Below are positions 45,401 to 53,681 of a DNA stretch of 64,000 nt, one piece after another. Every line of letters starts with the position of its first letter. Positions within the stretch are counted from its first letter, which is position 1. A program made the position numbers and the translations under genes. The notes beneath the pieces are model-generated. The model was given only the letters and a program-made list of their open reading frames with translations, did no database searches and was not told the DNA's origin. Origin of the DNA: a virus. The stretch spans positions 36,090-100,089 of the IMG/VR virus record IMGVR_UViG_3300043395_002349; one strand, given 5' to 3'.

Positions 45401-46042
45401 TTATAGTTTAAAAAATTTATCTGCGTTTTTTATTTTACTAATTCTGTTTTCTGCAATTTTACAAGTACTCTCAATTATCTCACTACCAATATATTTTCTA
45501 TCGTTTTCTACACATACGATTGCCGTAGTACCACTACCCATAAAAGGGTCAAACACTATTTGTCCTTTTTTAGTATATGAGTTAATAAATTGTTTTACAA
45601 TATTAGGTGAAAAGTTATATGTGTACTCTGGTGTTGCAGGTACAAATTTTTCACTAAATACATCAGGTAAAAGTGGATGTTTTGTTGCGTTTCTATCAAA
45701 TGTTAAAATAAATGTATATCCGTGTCGGTACATATCAATAGTATCTTCCTTTTTTACCCATAATTTTTGTGATTTTAACGTCCAACCTGCATTATTCATT
45801 AAATCACAAATGAGTATATGTTTTTGTATAACTGTTCCTTCCGCTTTTCTATCAGAAACAAATATAGTAACTACATTTCCTTTTGGATTAAATTTTGCAA
45901 TTCTTTGGTCTAAGAAATCAACGTATGGTGTTATGTTTTTAGTATCTGCACCTATTTCATCAAAATCAGGTGGAGATGTAATAATATAATCGTACTCTAA
46001 ATTACGATTAAGTGTTTCTAAACAATCTTCATTATAAATCAT
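45401..46042 (-). CDS. DNA methyltransferase, beta-class, with SPPD in the catalytic motif
   Basis: 213 residues. The catalytic motif IV comes first (ITSPPDF, 21-27) and SAM motif I last (FDPFMGSGTTAIV, about 168-180), the beta-class order of N4/N6 aminomethyltransferases. The usual aromatic residue of (S/T/D)PP(Y/W/F) is replaced by Asp, followed by Phe. Either the Phe has taken over the aromatic role or activity has changed. It overlaps the next upstream gene by 4 nt. Confidence 0.8.
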   Translation of the reverse strand: MIYNEDCLETLNRNLEYDYIITSPPDFDEIGADTKNITPYVDFLDQRIAKFNPKGNVVTIFVSDRKAEGTVIQKHILICDLMNNAGWTLKSQKLWVKKEDTIDMYRHGYTFILTFDRNATKHPLLPDVFSEKFVPATPEYTYNFSPNIVKQFINSYTKKGQIVFDPFMGSGTTAIVCVENDRKYIGSEIIESTCKIAENRISKIKNADKFFKL

Positions 46043-46350
46043 TTTGTTAGATTTTCTTTTGTTAAGATTTTATATAATAATTCTACTTCTTCTTCGGTTT
46101 CTATCATTGGTAAATCTTGATAATCAAATAAAGATACTAAATAATGTCCTTCTTCTAAATCACAATTTTTCCATTCATCATTTGCTATTGAAATAAGGGT
46201 AGGACGTTCTGATATATCATCAACACTATCGTTTGGCATTGGAATAATGTAGTAATAATATTCACTATCACCATCATTTTCCTCAATCTTTATTGCATTC
46301 CATTTTTTAAAAGAATGCTCCGTAATTGGAGTTTGTGGCATTGTTATCAT
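46039..46350 (-). CDS. Unknown small acidic protein
   Basis: About 103 residues, acidic and tyrosine-rich (SEYYYYIIPMP). I use the ATG at 46350 rather than a TTG 15 nt upstream. It overlaps the beta-class methyltransferase by 4 nt. No domain recognised; a regulatory partner of the methyltransferase is possible but unsupported. Confidence 0.6.
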   Translation of the reverse strand: MITMPQTPITEHSFKKWNAIKIEENDGDSEYYYYIIPMPNDSVDDISERPTLISIANDEWKNCDLEEGHYLVSLFDYQDLPMIETEEEVELLYKILTKENLTK

Positions 46351-46374
46351 ACACAAAATATACAAAATTTTCTT

Positions 46375-46968
46375 TTATTCACAAATTATTTTTACAACTT
46401 TTTGTATAGAATCTATTTTAAATTTAGAAAATAAATTATCTTTTTTGGTTTCAATGGAATATTTTGCTTTACCAACAAATGTGATTGTATCACCTCTCAT
46501 TTCAGGAACAGTTTTAAATGTAATCTCTACTTTACCAAAACTTATATCAGATGTTTTATTAATACCATCATATAGATAAACACCATTAGGAACATAATTT
46601 CCTATTTTAACTGTCATCCATTTACCCAAATATTCATTAAAATAAGATTTCCAAATTTCGGTTGTGTTATTAGATGTTGTTAAAAAAGCATATGAACTTT
46701 TCCATTCAACTGAACCTACAACGGGCGATGGTATTGTATTTAATTTTCCATCTACTAAAAATTTTCCTACTATATTATTGTAATTAGTACGTGTAGAATC
46801 AATTTTAAGATGATAAAAATTATTATTATCTTTCGGTAAAGAATTTGTTTGTACTTGATTTAGTACGGAATCAATTGTAAATTCTACTTTTGGTTCGGTA
46901 TATTTTGGTTGTTGTATTTCTTTAGAACATCCAAATAAAATGATGCTAAAAAATAATAAAATTCTCAT
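46375..46968 (-). CDS. Predicted lipoprotein
   Basis: 197 residues. A short signal peptide (MRILLFFSIILFGC) ends in a lipobox LFGC at residues 11-14, so C14 should be lipidated. The mature part is beta-rich with LDS-type polar sequence and carries no enzyme motif. The residues after the cysteine (SKE) somewhat resemble the short acidic/basic export tags of Bacteroidota surface lipoproteins. Phage lipoproteins often block superinfection at the cell envelope, a plausible but untested role. It sits alone between two short AT-rich gaps. Confidence 0.75.
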   Translation of the reverse strand: MRILLFFSIILFGCSKEIQQPKYTEPKVEFTIDSVLNQVQTNSLPKDNNNFYHLKIDSTRTNYNNIVGKFLVDGKLNTIPSPVVGSVEWKSSYAFLTTSNNTTEIWKSYFNEYLGKWMTVKIGNYVPNGVYLYDGINKTSDISFGKVEITFKTVPEMRGDTITFVGKAKYSIETKKDNLFSKFKIDSIQKVVKIICE

Positions 46969-47012
46969 ATTTTTAGAGTTTATAGTTTATATCTAAAGAT
47001 ACGAAAAAATTA

Positions 47013-47783
47013 TTATATTTCCAAAAATGAATAATGTTTTTTTAAGTGTTTATATAACTTATTGGAATACAATGAATTATGCAATGGTCCTGGATGCCCT
47101 AAGTCTGCCCCATAATCTATAAAATTATCATAATCACCATCAAATCTATTTTCATCAATAAAATTATTATCTAATCTAAACCCATTCCATAAAAAAGGTA
47201 TATTTTTGTCTTTTAAAAAATATGTTATAAGAAGGTGTGTTCTATACCAATTATTAAAATCATTATATTCATTTTGTAATCTAGTATTTAATTCGTGTAT
47301 GTATCTCCCCTCCTCCGTTTCTTGCATAAATCCCCATTTTATACCCGGTATATAAGGTTCTATTCCACCCTCTTTTGAATACAATTCTCTCCTGTGTGGG
47401 TATGTGTACATAATTAATACTAAATCAGGTTTTACTTCATCAAAATATGTAAGTAAACATCTACTTATAAAATCATTACTTCTACCGGCTGTTCCAAAAT
47501 TTAAATTAACCCCATTTTTTATTAATTTTGAAATTTGTGCCGGCCATGTTTCATCGTCATTAACACCAACACCTTCTGTAAATGAACATCCAATTGACAT
47601 TATTTTAAATCCTTCTTTTTTTATACTATCACCTCTAAATCCCAATTCATTATAAGTGTAAGTACATTTTCCCGAATTATCAGAACCCGATGAATTAAAT
47701 GTATTATTAATTCTATTTGATAATTGAAATTTATATGATGATATTTCAAATGTATCTTTTTTCCAATAATTTAATATTTTCAT
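47013..47783 (-). CDS. SGNH/GDSL hydrolase-like protein
   Basis: 256 residues. IGCSFTEGVGVNDDETWP (about 68-85) is the nucleophile block with its usual following W-P, FGTAGRSNDFISR the glycine block, and ADLGHPGPLHN near the C-terminus the D-x-x-H-type block. It is a clearer family member than the 36578 gene. It is the last gene of the oxygenase/sulfotransferase operon, 3 nt after an oxygenase stop codon. It may add or remove an acyl group on the same product. Confidence 0.7.
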   Translation of the reverse strand: MKILNYWKKDTFEISSYKFQLSNRINNTFNSSGSDNSGKCTYTYNELGFRGDSIKKEGFKIMSIGCSFTEGVGVNDDETWPAQISKLIKNGVNLNFGTAGRSNDFISRCLLTYFDEVKPDLVLIMYTYPHRRELYSKEGGIEPYIPGIKWGFMQETEEGRYIHELNTRLQNEYNDFNNWYRTHLLITYFLKDKNIPFLWNGFRLDNNFIDENRFDGDYDNFIDYGADLGHPGPLHNSLYSNKLYKHLKKHYSFLEI

Positions 47784-47786
47784 AAT

Positions 47787-48290
47787 TTAAATTAATTTAT
47801 TTATAGTATTATTTTCTAAATGAAAATGTTGCAAAAACCATATTAATGAATATCTGTTTCCTTTTGTTATTTTAGTGATTTCATGATTTAATTTTACATC
47901 AAAAATATATGTATTACCAATTTCTTTTTTTAAAATAATTTCCGTTTTATCATAGATTTTAAATTCGCCACCATTAAAATCATCATTAAGTAAAACACCA
48001 ACTGAATATATTCTTTTATCTCTTATATCGTTGTGTACTCCAAAATAATCCCCCTCACTATATATGTGAAAATGAATTTGTTTTTTTAATGTTTTTATTT
48101 TTATAGATGTGTTTTGTTCAAAAAAATTTTTTAATTTTTCAAAAATCCAGTTTGTATCATTGTTTACTAAGATTGTGTACGATTTATATTTTCTATCACC
48201 ACTATCCCAATATTGATTATTTTTTTTAACTAAATTAATTATTTTTTGACATTCATCTTTATTAAATAAGATGGTTTGATGTAAATTCAT
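47787..48290 (-). CDS. 2-oxoglutarate/Fe(II)-dependent oxygenase (P4H-like)
   Basis: 167 residues. HND (H86, D88), NHEIT (H136) and GNRYSL (R146) give the full iron and co-substrate set, with GGEF before the distal histidine. I keep the ATG at 48290 although it overlaps the sulfotransferase gene by 29 nt, because the residues after it (a short strand, then KDECQKI) are the normal start of this family. The C-terminus ends NKLI, a weak form of the tail seen in the island. Confidence 0.8.
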   Translation of the reverse strand: MNLHQTILFNKDECQKIINLVKKNNQYWDSGDRKYKSYTILVNNDTNWIFEKLKNFFEQNTSIKIKTLKKQIHFHIYSEGDYFGVHNDIRDKRIYSVGVLLNDDFNGGEFKIYDKTEIILKKEIGNTYIFDVKLNHEITKITKGNRYSLIWFLQHFHLENNTINKLI

Positions 48291-48819
48291 TTTTTATTTC
48301 AATTCTATATTTTTTACCAATTGGAAAAGTTAATTCTTTTAATTCGGGTATATCAACATATTCAATTAATTTGCTTATACCATTTCTATAATACAATTCT
48401 TCATATGAAATAATAAATCCATTTCTTTTTTCATAAAATTTTTTAAATTCTTTTTTTAAATTTTGAAAACTATTTTTTCCTTCTTCATCATAATATTTTT
48501 CTTTGTTTGTCCAAAAACCATGCCAATTTTTTGTTTTCTGTGCATGTAACCAAGATTCTATTTGTAATTCTTCGTTTTCTCGATAAAGATATATTACCTT
48601 TTCTGAAATTTTAAATAGGTTTTCAAAATCCAGTCCTGAATGAAAATCTTCTTTAATTAATAAATGTTTTGTTTTGTATTTGTATGGAAATTCTTTTGTA
48701 TACCATTTTGAATTTATATTTGATGGTAAAAATAAAGTTGTAAAATCTTTATTCATAGAAAACCAAGTTGTTAAATTTGATGAACCGGTTCTAGGTTCTG
48801 CCAATATTAATATTACCAT
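48262..48819 (-). CDS. Sulfotransferase-like protein
   Basis: 185 residues. EPRTGSSNLTTW (8-19) is a typical 5'-phosphosulfate-binding loop (PRTGSS), and IYLYRENEELQIESWLHA (about 76-93) resembles the 3'-phosphate-binding strand and helix (R..n). The fold transfers sulfate from PAPS to hydroxyl or phenol groups. It starts immediately next to the stop of the upstream oxygenase. PAPS would come from host sulfur assimilation. Sequence alone cannot distinguish carbohydrate from tyrosine acceptors. Confidence 0.75.
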   Translation of the reverse strand: MVILILAEPRTGSSNLTTWFSMNKDFTTLFLPSNINSKWYTKEFPYKYKTKHLLIKEDFHSGLDFENLFKISEKVIYLYRENEELQIESWLHAQKTKNWHGFWTNKEKYYDEEGKNSFQNLKKEFKKFYEKRNGFIISYEELYYRNGISKLIEYVDIPELKELTFPIGKKYRIEIKNEFTSNHLI

Positions 48820-49341
48820 TTAAACTAATGTTTTATTTTTTTTTTCTTTTAATACTTTAAATGCTATTGTAATTCGCATATCTATCATTTCTTTTCTAGG
48901 TGCCATACCTCTATGCCAGATATTTCCATTAAAAAATACGGCACTATTTGGTATTGGTATATTACATATCAATTCATTATTGATTTTAAAATATGTTTCA
49001 CCTATTATTGATACATCATTATTTTTTGTAAAATAATACAAAAATGTATGTTCCAATTCATTATTATTATCTTGATGCCACATTCCATCTTGTCCTAATG
49101 TTTGACCATTTGCATATACTCTATCTAATGAATACTCCGTACCAATTATTTGTTGGATTTTGCCAAAAAATTCTTTTGTTATGAATTCAAATTCATTTAA
49201 ATCTGCATACCAAAAAAGAGATTTAGAATATGAGTTTAAACTACTAGATGCACCAAAAATCCACTTTACTTTATTTGATAAAATGTATTTAAGTTTATCG
49301 TATTCATCTTTATTTAAAATATTTTCATATTTTTCAATCAT
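48820..49341 (-). CDS. 2-oxoglutarate/Fe(II)-dependent oxygenase
   Basis: 173 residues. MWHQDNN (H89, D91), IWHRG (H143) and DMRITIAF (R156) form the active site. The distal histidine is followed by RG, as in the phytanoyl-like branch, and the Arg lies 13 residues later rather than 10. The C-terminus reads KNKTLV, one of the recurrent island tails. The stop codon runs into the ATG of the next gene, and its own ATG overlaps the stop of the gene before. Confidence 0.8.
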   Translation of the reverse strand: MIEKYENILNKDEYDKLKYILSNKVKWIFGASSSLNSYSKSLFWYADLNEFEFITKEFFGKIQQIIGTEYSLDRVYANGQTLGQDGMWHQDNNNELEHTFLYYFTKNNDVSIIGETYFKINNELICNIPIPNSAVFFNGNIWHRGMAPRKEMIDMRITIAFKVLKEKKNKTLV

Positions 49342-49832
49342 AATAATGTTGTTTGCTTTTTATCATTTTTAGTTGTTAATTTAAAAAATGAAACTAATGA
49401 ATATCTATTTCCTTTTTTTACTTTTGTTATTCTATGCCATAATTTATCATCCATAATTAGTGATAAATTTATTTCTGGATTAATTGTTACTTTATTATTA
49501 TTTTGTGAAATATATTCAAAATTACCACCTTCAAAATTTGTATTAAAATATGTAATTATTGTTAAATGTGAATTATCGTAATGAAATGTATCTGCGTTTT
49601 CGTCATTATTAGTTACTTTATTTATCCACATAGGCTGAAGCTCATACCTATCACCAAATGTTTGTTTAACATAATTGCTTATTTTATTTTTAAAATCTAA
49701 TAATTCATCTGTTTTAATTGTTTGTGTATTGTATATTTGAATAAAATCTGCAACAAAATTATTACATAAATTATTTAAGTAATCAATATCTTTATCCGAT
49801 AAGAAACCATATACTTTTATTAAATCAATCAT
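49338..49832 (-). CDS. 2-oxoglutarate/Fe(II)-dependent oxygenase (P4H-like)
   Basis: 164 residues. FHYDNSH (H84, D86), LWHRIT (H133) and GNRYSLVSFF (R143) complete the site, with EGGNFEY as the typical GGEF-like strand. It is closely similar in layout to the proteins at 47787, 51616 and 52138. The C-terminus ends KQTTLL and the stop/start junction is TTATTATGA, so the next ATG overlaps the stop. Confidence 0.85.
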   Translation of the reverse strand: MIDLIKVYGFLSDKDIDYLNNLCNNFVADFIQIYNTQTIKTDELLDFKNKISNYVKQTFGDRYELQPMWINKVTNNDENADTFHYDNSHLTIITYFNTNFEGGNFEYISQNNNKVTINPEINLSLIMDDKLWHRITKVKKGNRYSLVSFFKLTTKNDKKQTTLL

Positions 49833-50431
49833 AATAAACTATTTTCTTTTTTTGAAAATTCAAATCCTACATTTCCTGCTATTACTATTCTATCTAAATT
49901 AGCATTTGGAGCCGGCATTGGTGCATGTAATAAATCAGCCTGCATTATAATTAAATCATCTTCTTCTGGCCTTACCCAATATTCTTTTTTATTCTTACCC
50001 TTTATAAATAATACACCATCATTTTCATTCATAATATCTGGCATTTGAATATAATAAACATAAGTGTAAGTTGGAATAAAACTTTTGTTTTTTTCATTTA
50101 TTTCCGTATGTGAATGATATTTGTCCATAAAAATCCCATTATGAAAATTTAATTGAACAGGATTTTTAGCACTCACAATATTAATCCACTCTTCTGTTTG
50201 TATTGTATTAAATGGGATTTTTATAGTTGATTCGTACAATGCTTTGCACATATCAATTCCCAAATTGCAAATTTTATTTAATAGAATATCTTTTTTTGGA
50301 ATTGAAATAGAATCAAATTTATTTTTTGAATCAATCTTTTTAATTGAATCTATAATTAATTTTTTACTATCTAATAGATTTAATTTTGTTTTCCAAATAT
50401 ATGTTTCCGTGTCAAAGTAAATTTGCTCCAT
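49829..50431 (-). CDS. 2-oxoglutarate/Fe(II)-dependent oxygenase (HxH/E variant)
   Basis: 200 residues from the ATG at 50431, which overlaps the preceding stop (TAATG); an upstream TTG is less likely. YHSHTE (H106, H108, E110) stands where HxD is expected, LLHAP gives H169 and DRIVIAGNV gives R181. This pattern, with YVYYIQMP in the core, matches a group of phage oxygenases and is shared with the protein at 56889. Ends ENSLL. Confidence 0.7.
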   Translation of the reverse strand: MEQIYFDTETYIWKTKLNLLDSKKLIIDSIKKIDSKNKFDSISIPKKDILLNKICNLGIDMCKALYESTIKIPFNTIQTEEWINIVSAKNPVQLNFHNGIFMDKYHSHTEINEKNKSFIPTYTYVYYIQMPDIMNENDGVLFIKGKNKKEYWVRPEEDDLIIMQADLLHAPMPAPNANLDRIVIAGNVGFEFSKKENSLL

Positions 50432-50967
50432 TATAACAAACTTTTTTCTTTTTTGACTGATATCCAATCTACCAATAAATGTATTCTATCTTCATCTCCA
50501 TCATTAATTACACCATGTACTTTTTCCGTATTATTGATTTCCCATAATTCACCTTCTTTTAAATTTTTAGTTTCTATATCCACACTAAAAAAACATTTAT
50601 CGTTTGTAATAATAGGAATGTGTATTCTGTGTGATATTTCAAAACTTTCATGAACATCGGTATGTGTTTTAATTGCTTTGCCTGCTGGTAAATTTATTAA
50701 TAATGCATTGAATAAATAACCATCACCAATTTGTTTTTTAAAAATTTCAGATATTATTTCTAAATCATCTTTAAATAATTCATATTCTTCTCTGTATATA
50801 GCCTTTTTTCTTTCTTCATCAAAAATAATAGGTACTGATTTTGTGTGTATATGAACTCCTTCTGACATTTTTTGTCTGTATTTCCATGACTCCCAATCTA
50901 ATTTAGAAAGCTTTTTCTTTATTTTAGAAACATCTATTTTACCATAATATTTAAAGTTCATATTCAT
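50431..50967 (-). CDS. Aspartyl/asparaginyl beta-hydroxylase-like oxygenase
   Basis: 178 residues. KTHTDVHESF (H102, D104), SHRIHIPI (H113, R114), EKVHGVINDG (H151) and DRIHLLVDW (R161) reproduce the Asp/Asn beta-hydroxylase family, in which the metal is held by two histidines and the RIH segment binds co-substrate. Eukaryotic relatives hydroxylate Asp/Asn in EGF domains; bacterial ones act on Asp in peptides. It overlaps the sulfotransferase gene by 17 nt and ends EKSLL. Confidence 0.8.
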   Translation of the reverse strand: MNMNFKYYGKIDVSKIKKKLSKLDWESWKYRQKMSEGVHIHTKSVPIIFDEERKKAIYREEYELFKDDLEIISEIFKKQIGDGYLFNALLINLPAGKAIKTHTDVHESFEISHRIHIPIITNDKCFFSVDIETKNLKEGELWEINNTEKVHGVINDGDEDRIHLLVDWISVKKEKSLL

Positions 50968-51616
50968 ATAGTTTAAAATCGTTTATATACATATCATATA
51001 TTTTTTTACCAAACTGATTTTTAAAGGATTCGTAATTTACTATATTCTTTTCACCCATATTTGGTCTTATATTTTTTAGCTCAACTAACTCTATGTTTAT
51101 ATATTCCGATAATGGTTTTATATCTTTTGTTATTTCTTCAAATTTAAAAATTTTTATTTCTTTTTTTGATTCATTCCACCAATTCTGCTCCCACCAAAAT
51201 CGCAAACCACCCCAATTTTTATTGTGAAATTTTATTTGTTTATAAGTTAATCCACCATAAAATTTTTCATAAAAGTTATCCATATTTGTTTTGGATATAT
51301 TTTTATATGTTTCTACCTTTTCTATCATTTGTTCTAGTGATATATCTTCCCTTCCCATTATTTCTATTTGATGTATATAAGCTGAAATAAATCTATCAAA
51401 TGGATTTCTAACAAATTGTATTACTTTATATTCATCTATATTTTGTATATTATATAAATCAATTATTTCATCTAACGTTAAATGTGTTATTGGGTGTTTT
51501 ACATTTTTTAATGGAGTATTAAATACAACACCAATTTCTTCCAAACTTCTTATAATAGAATTTGATGCTGTTTTTGGTGGTGTTAGTAATATTAATTTGT
51601 GTTTATTAGAAACCAT
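50951..51616 (-). CDS. Sulfotransferase family protein
   Basis: 221 residues. TPPKTASNSI (12-21) is the 5'-phosphosulfate loop (PKTASTS type), and FVRNPFDRFISAY (about 68-80) is the classic 3'-phosphate-binding motif (RNPxDRxxSxY) of PAPS sulfotransferases. Together they are strong evidence. The ATG overlaps the oxygenase stop by 1 nt. Carbohydrate and tyrosylprotein sulfotransferases share these motifs; the acceptor is unknown. Unlike its neighbours it ends YEYEL, without the recurrent tail. Confidence 0.88.
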   Translation of the reverse strand: MVSNKHKLILLTPPKTASNSIIRSLEEIGVVFNTPLKNVKHPITHLTLDEIIDLYNIQNIDEYKVIQFVRNPFDRFISAYIHQIEIMGREDISLEQMIEKVETYKNISKTNMDNFYEKFYGGLTYKQIKFHNKNWGGLRFWWEQNWWNESKKEIKIFKFEEITKDIKPLSEYINIELVELKNIRPNMGEKNIVNYESFKNQFGKKIYDMYINDFKLYEYEL

Positions 51617-52134
51617 TATAATAGACTGTTAATATTTTTAATACTTTTTTTGATAAAAATAACTAAAACCTCTCTATTCCCACTTTCAACAGGCGTAACA
51701 CTATGCGTTAAATCTGCATCAAATTCTATCATATTACCAAATTTTAATTCAATGTGTTTTCCATCTAAATAAAAGTTCCCCCCTTCAAATCCATTACTTA
51801 GTATCATTACACATGTCCTTATTGATGAATGAGTATCGGTATGTTCATGTGCACCCTGACCAATTCCATAATTTACATAATGTACATCTGCTATATATTC
51901 TTGTTTTATATCGTACTTTACATATTTTTTAACAATGTCCATCAATTGTTTATTATGTAAATCACACCAAAAATTTTCTGAATAATCAAATAAAAAAGAA
52001 TTATAATAAGTTTTATCGACTCGTTTGTTGAATTTGTTTTCTAAATCATCACCTGAATTTTCATTTCCTATTTTATACACTTTTTTTATTTCTTCAATAT
52101 CATTTTCTTTTATATCGTAAATGTTGTATATCAT
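51616..52134 (-). CDS. 2-oxoglutarate/Fe(II)-dependent oxygenase (P4H-like)
   Basis: 172 residues. HEHTDTH (H98, D100), LTHSVTP (H144) and GNREVLVIF (R154) give the active site; EGGNFYLDG precedes the distal histidine. An additional histidine-rich patch (AHEHTDTHSS) surrounds the metal site. C-terminal INSLL and the TAATG junction with the sulfotransferase follow the island pattern. Confidence 0.85.
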   Translation of the reverse strand: MIYNIYDIKENDIEEIKKVYKIGNENSGDDLENKFNKRVDKTYYNSFLFDYSENFWCDLHNKQLMDIVKKYVKYDIKQEYIADVHYVNYGIGQGAHEHTDTHSSIRTCVMILSNGFEGGNFYLDGKHIELKFGNMIEFDADLTHSVTPVESGNREVLVIFIKKSIKNINSLL

Positions 52135-52137
52135 ATA

Positions 52138-52641
52138 TTACAATAATGTTTTTTGTAATTTAGTATTTTTATTTTCAAAAAAACATACAAAACTAAATCT
52201 GTTACCATTTGTTACTGGTAATACTCTATGCCATACATTATCAGTCATAATTACTGCTGAATTTATTTTTGGTAAATATTTTTTTTGTATTCCATTTTTA
52301 TCAATATATTCCAATTCACCACCATCAAAATTATCATTTAGATATATTACAATTGATACCTCTGCTATATCTTTATGAAAGTTATCATTTTTATTAGTAG
52401 TAGTATTAATATAGTTTATCCATGTTGATTTTGATGGAATTAATATATATTCATCACCCAATTCATTTAGTAATATTGTATTTACACTTTTAATAAATTC
52501 TGGAATTAATTTTTGATTAATTTCTATTCTATTATAGAAGTTATTAAAATTAGGTTTATCTGTTATTACAAAATTGTTGCATTCGTTTTGTAATATTTTC
52601 AGCTCTTCATTATTTAATATGTTATCGACTATTTTTATCAT
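52138..52641 (-). CDS. 2-oxoglutarate/Fe(II)-dependent oxygenase (P4H-like)
   Basis: 167 residues. FHKDIAEV (H89, D91), VWHRVLPV (H138) and GNRFSFVCFF (R148) give the full site; DGGELEY precedes it. Its layout closely follows the protein at 49338, suggesting a duplicated pair. It overlaps the radical SAM stop codon by 4 nt and ends LQKTLL. Confidence 0.85.
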   Translation of the reverse strand: MIKIVDNILNNEELKILQNECNNFVITDKPNFNNFYNRIEINQKLIPEFIKSVNTILLNELGDEYILIPSKSTWINYINTTTNKNDNFHKDIAEVSIVIYLNDNFDGGELEYIDKNGIQKKYLPKINSAVIMTDNVWHRVLPVTNGNRFSFVCFFENKNTKLQKTLL

Positions 52642-53681
52642 AAAAGTTTATTCTTTGTTTCTATAAAGTATTTTTCGACAATATCATTCATATTATGAAT
52701 TGCTTTAAATTTTAAATTAATTTTTTTTAATTCTTTTAAAAATAAATTAAATTCAGGATGATTCTCATCCCAAATTTGTTTTATCATAAATTGACTATCA
52801 CTATATGTTCCCCAATTAGTTATTTTATTAAAAAATACATCAACCTTATTATTAAATATCTTCATCATTAAATTATAAAAATCTTCCATTTGTGTATAGT
52901 TTGTATCTTGAACAACAAATGATACTTTTTTATTTCCTATTTTTATTTTAGATATAAACTCTAAATTTTTTATTAAGGTATTCCAATTTCCACCACGTCT
53001 TATTAATTTATAAGTTTCTTCATTGGCTGCATCTATACTAATTTCTATTGTTTTTATTAAGTTGTGTATGTGTGATAAATCGTTCCAAAGTTTTTCTGTT
53101 AATAATAATCCATTAGTGTGTATGTGTATATTTTTTAAATTTTTAAATTTTGTTTTATCAAAATTTAAAAGTAATTTTCTTATAGATTTAGAGGCAAATG
53201 GGTCGGCTGTGCCTGATAAGTACAATAATGCAATATCTTTTCCAAATTTTTCGGTGATTTTATCTATCATATCATCTATAAAAATGATATCATCTTCATT
53301 TGCCATTATGTTTTCTGTTCTGCAGGATGGGCATGATAGATTACAACTTCTATCAAATGCAAGATTTATGTTGACTGGAGTTTTATAATCTTCTTCTTTG
53401 AAATCCGATTTATTTATAAAACAAGAATGTTTTTTTCCCGTTGTTAATAATTCGGATAAATAAGGACATTTTGTTTTTGAACAATATGAGTATGAACCAT
53501 CTAAAATTGATTCTTTTATTTTTTTATACTCTTCCGTATTCCATGCGTTTTCTATATCTTCTAAAGATGAAAGTTTAACTGGAAGCCAAGACGGGCAACA
53601 GCTATATACAGCGTGCCTATGTGCTTCCATATAAACAAATGGAGTGATGCATACAAATTGTTTTAATATATCGTTATTCAT
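52638..53681 (-). CDS. Radical SAM enzyme with N-terminal SPASM-like cysteine region
   Basis: 347 residues. CNLSCPSCR (113-121) is the CxxxCxxC cluster motif of radical SAM enzymes; LYLSGTADPF and SIDAANEETY match later SAM-binding strands. Before it, cysteines at 11, 28, 29, 67, 72 and 87 form a SPASM-like set (SCCPSW, then CSKTKCP), normally found at the C-terminus and used for a second Fe-S cluster in peptide-modifying enzymes. It lies in the middle of the oxygenase/sulfotransferase operon and ends TKNKLL. A peptide substrate is plausible. Confidence 0.88.
   Translation of the reverse strand: MNNDILKQFVCITPFVYMEAHRHAVYSCCPSWLPVKLSSLEDIENAWNTEEYKKIKESILDGSYSYCSKTKCPYLSELLTTGKKHSCFINKSDFKEEDYKTPVNINLAFDRSCNLSCPSCRTENIMANEDDIIFIDDMIDKITEKFGKDIALLYLSGTADPFASKSIRKLLLNFDKTKFKNLKNIHIHTNGLLLTEKLWNDLSHIHNLIKTIEISIDAANEETYKLIRRGGNWNTLIKNLEFISKIKIGNKKVSFVVQDTNYTQMEDFYNLMMKIFNNKVDVFFNKITNWGTYSDSQFMIKQIWDENHPEFNLFLKELKKINLKFKAIHNMNDIVEKYFIETKNKLL

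Noticed and set aside
45621-45989. Open frame of 122 codons on the plus strand
   Set aside because: Lies fully opposite the DNA methyltransferase with clear motifs; every other accepted gene is on the minus strand.
50432-50467. Longer N-terminus for the oxygenase at 49829-50431 starting at TTG
   Set aside because: The ATG at 50431 overlaps the previous stop as in neighbouring genes; the extension lies wholly inside the upstream coding sequence.
53023-53388. Open frame of 121 codons opposite the radical SAM gene
   Set aside because: Shadow of a gene with unmistakable cluster motifs.
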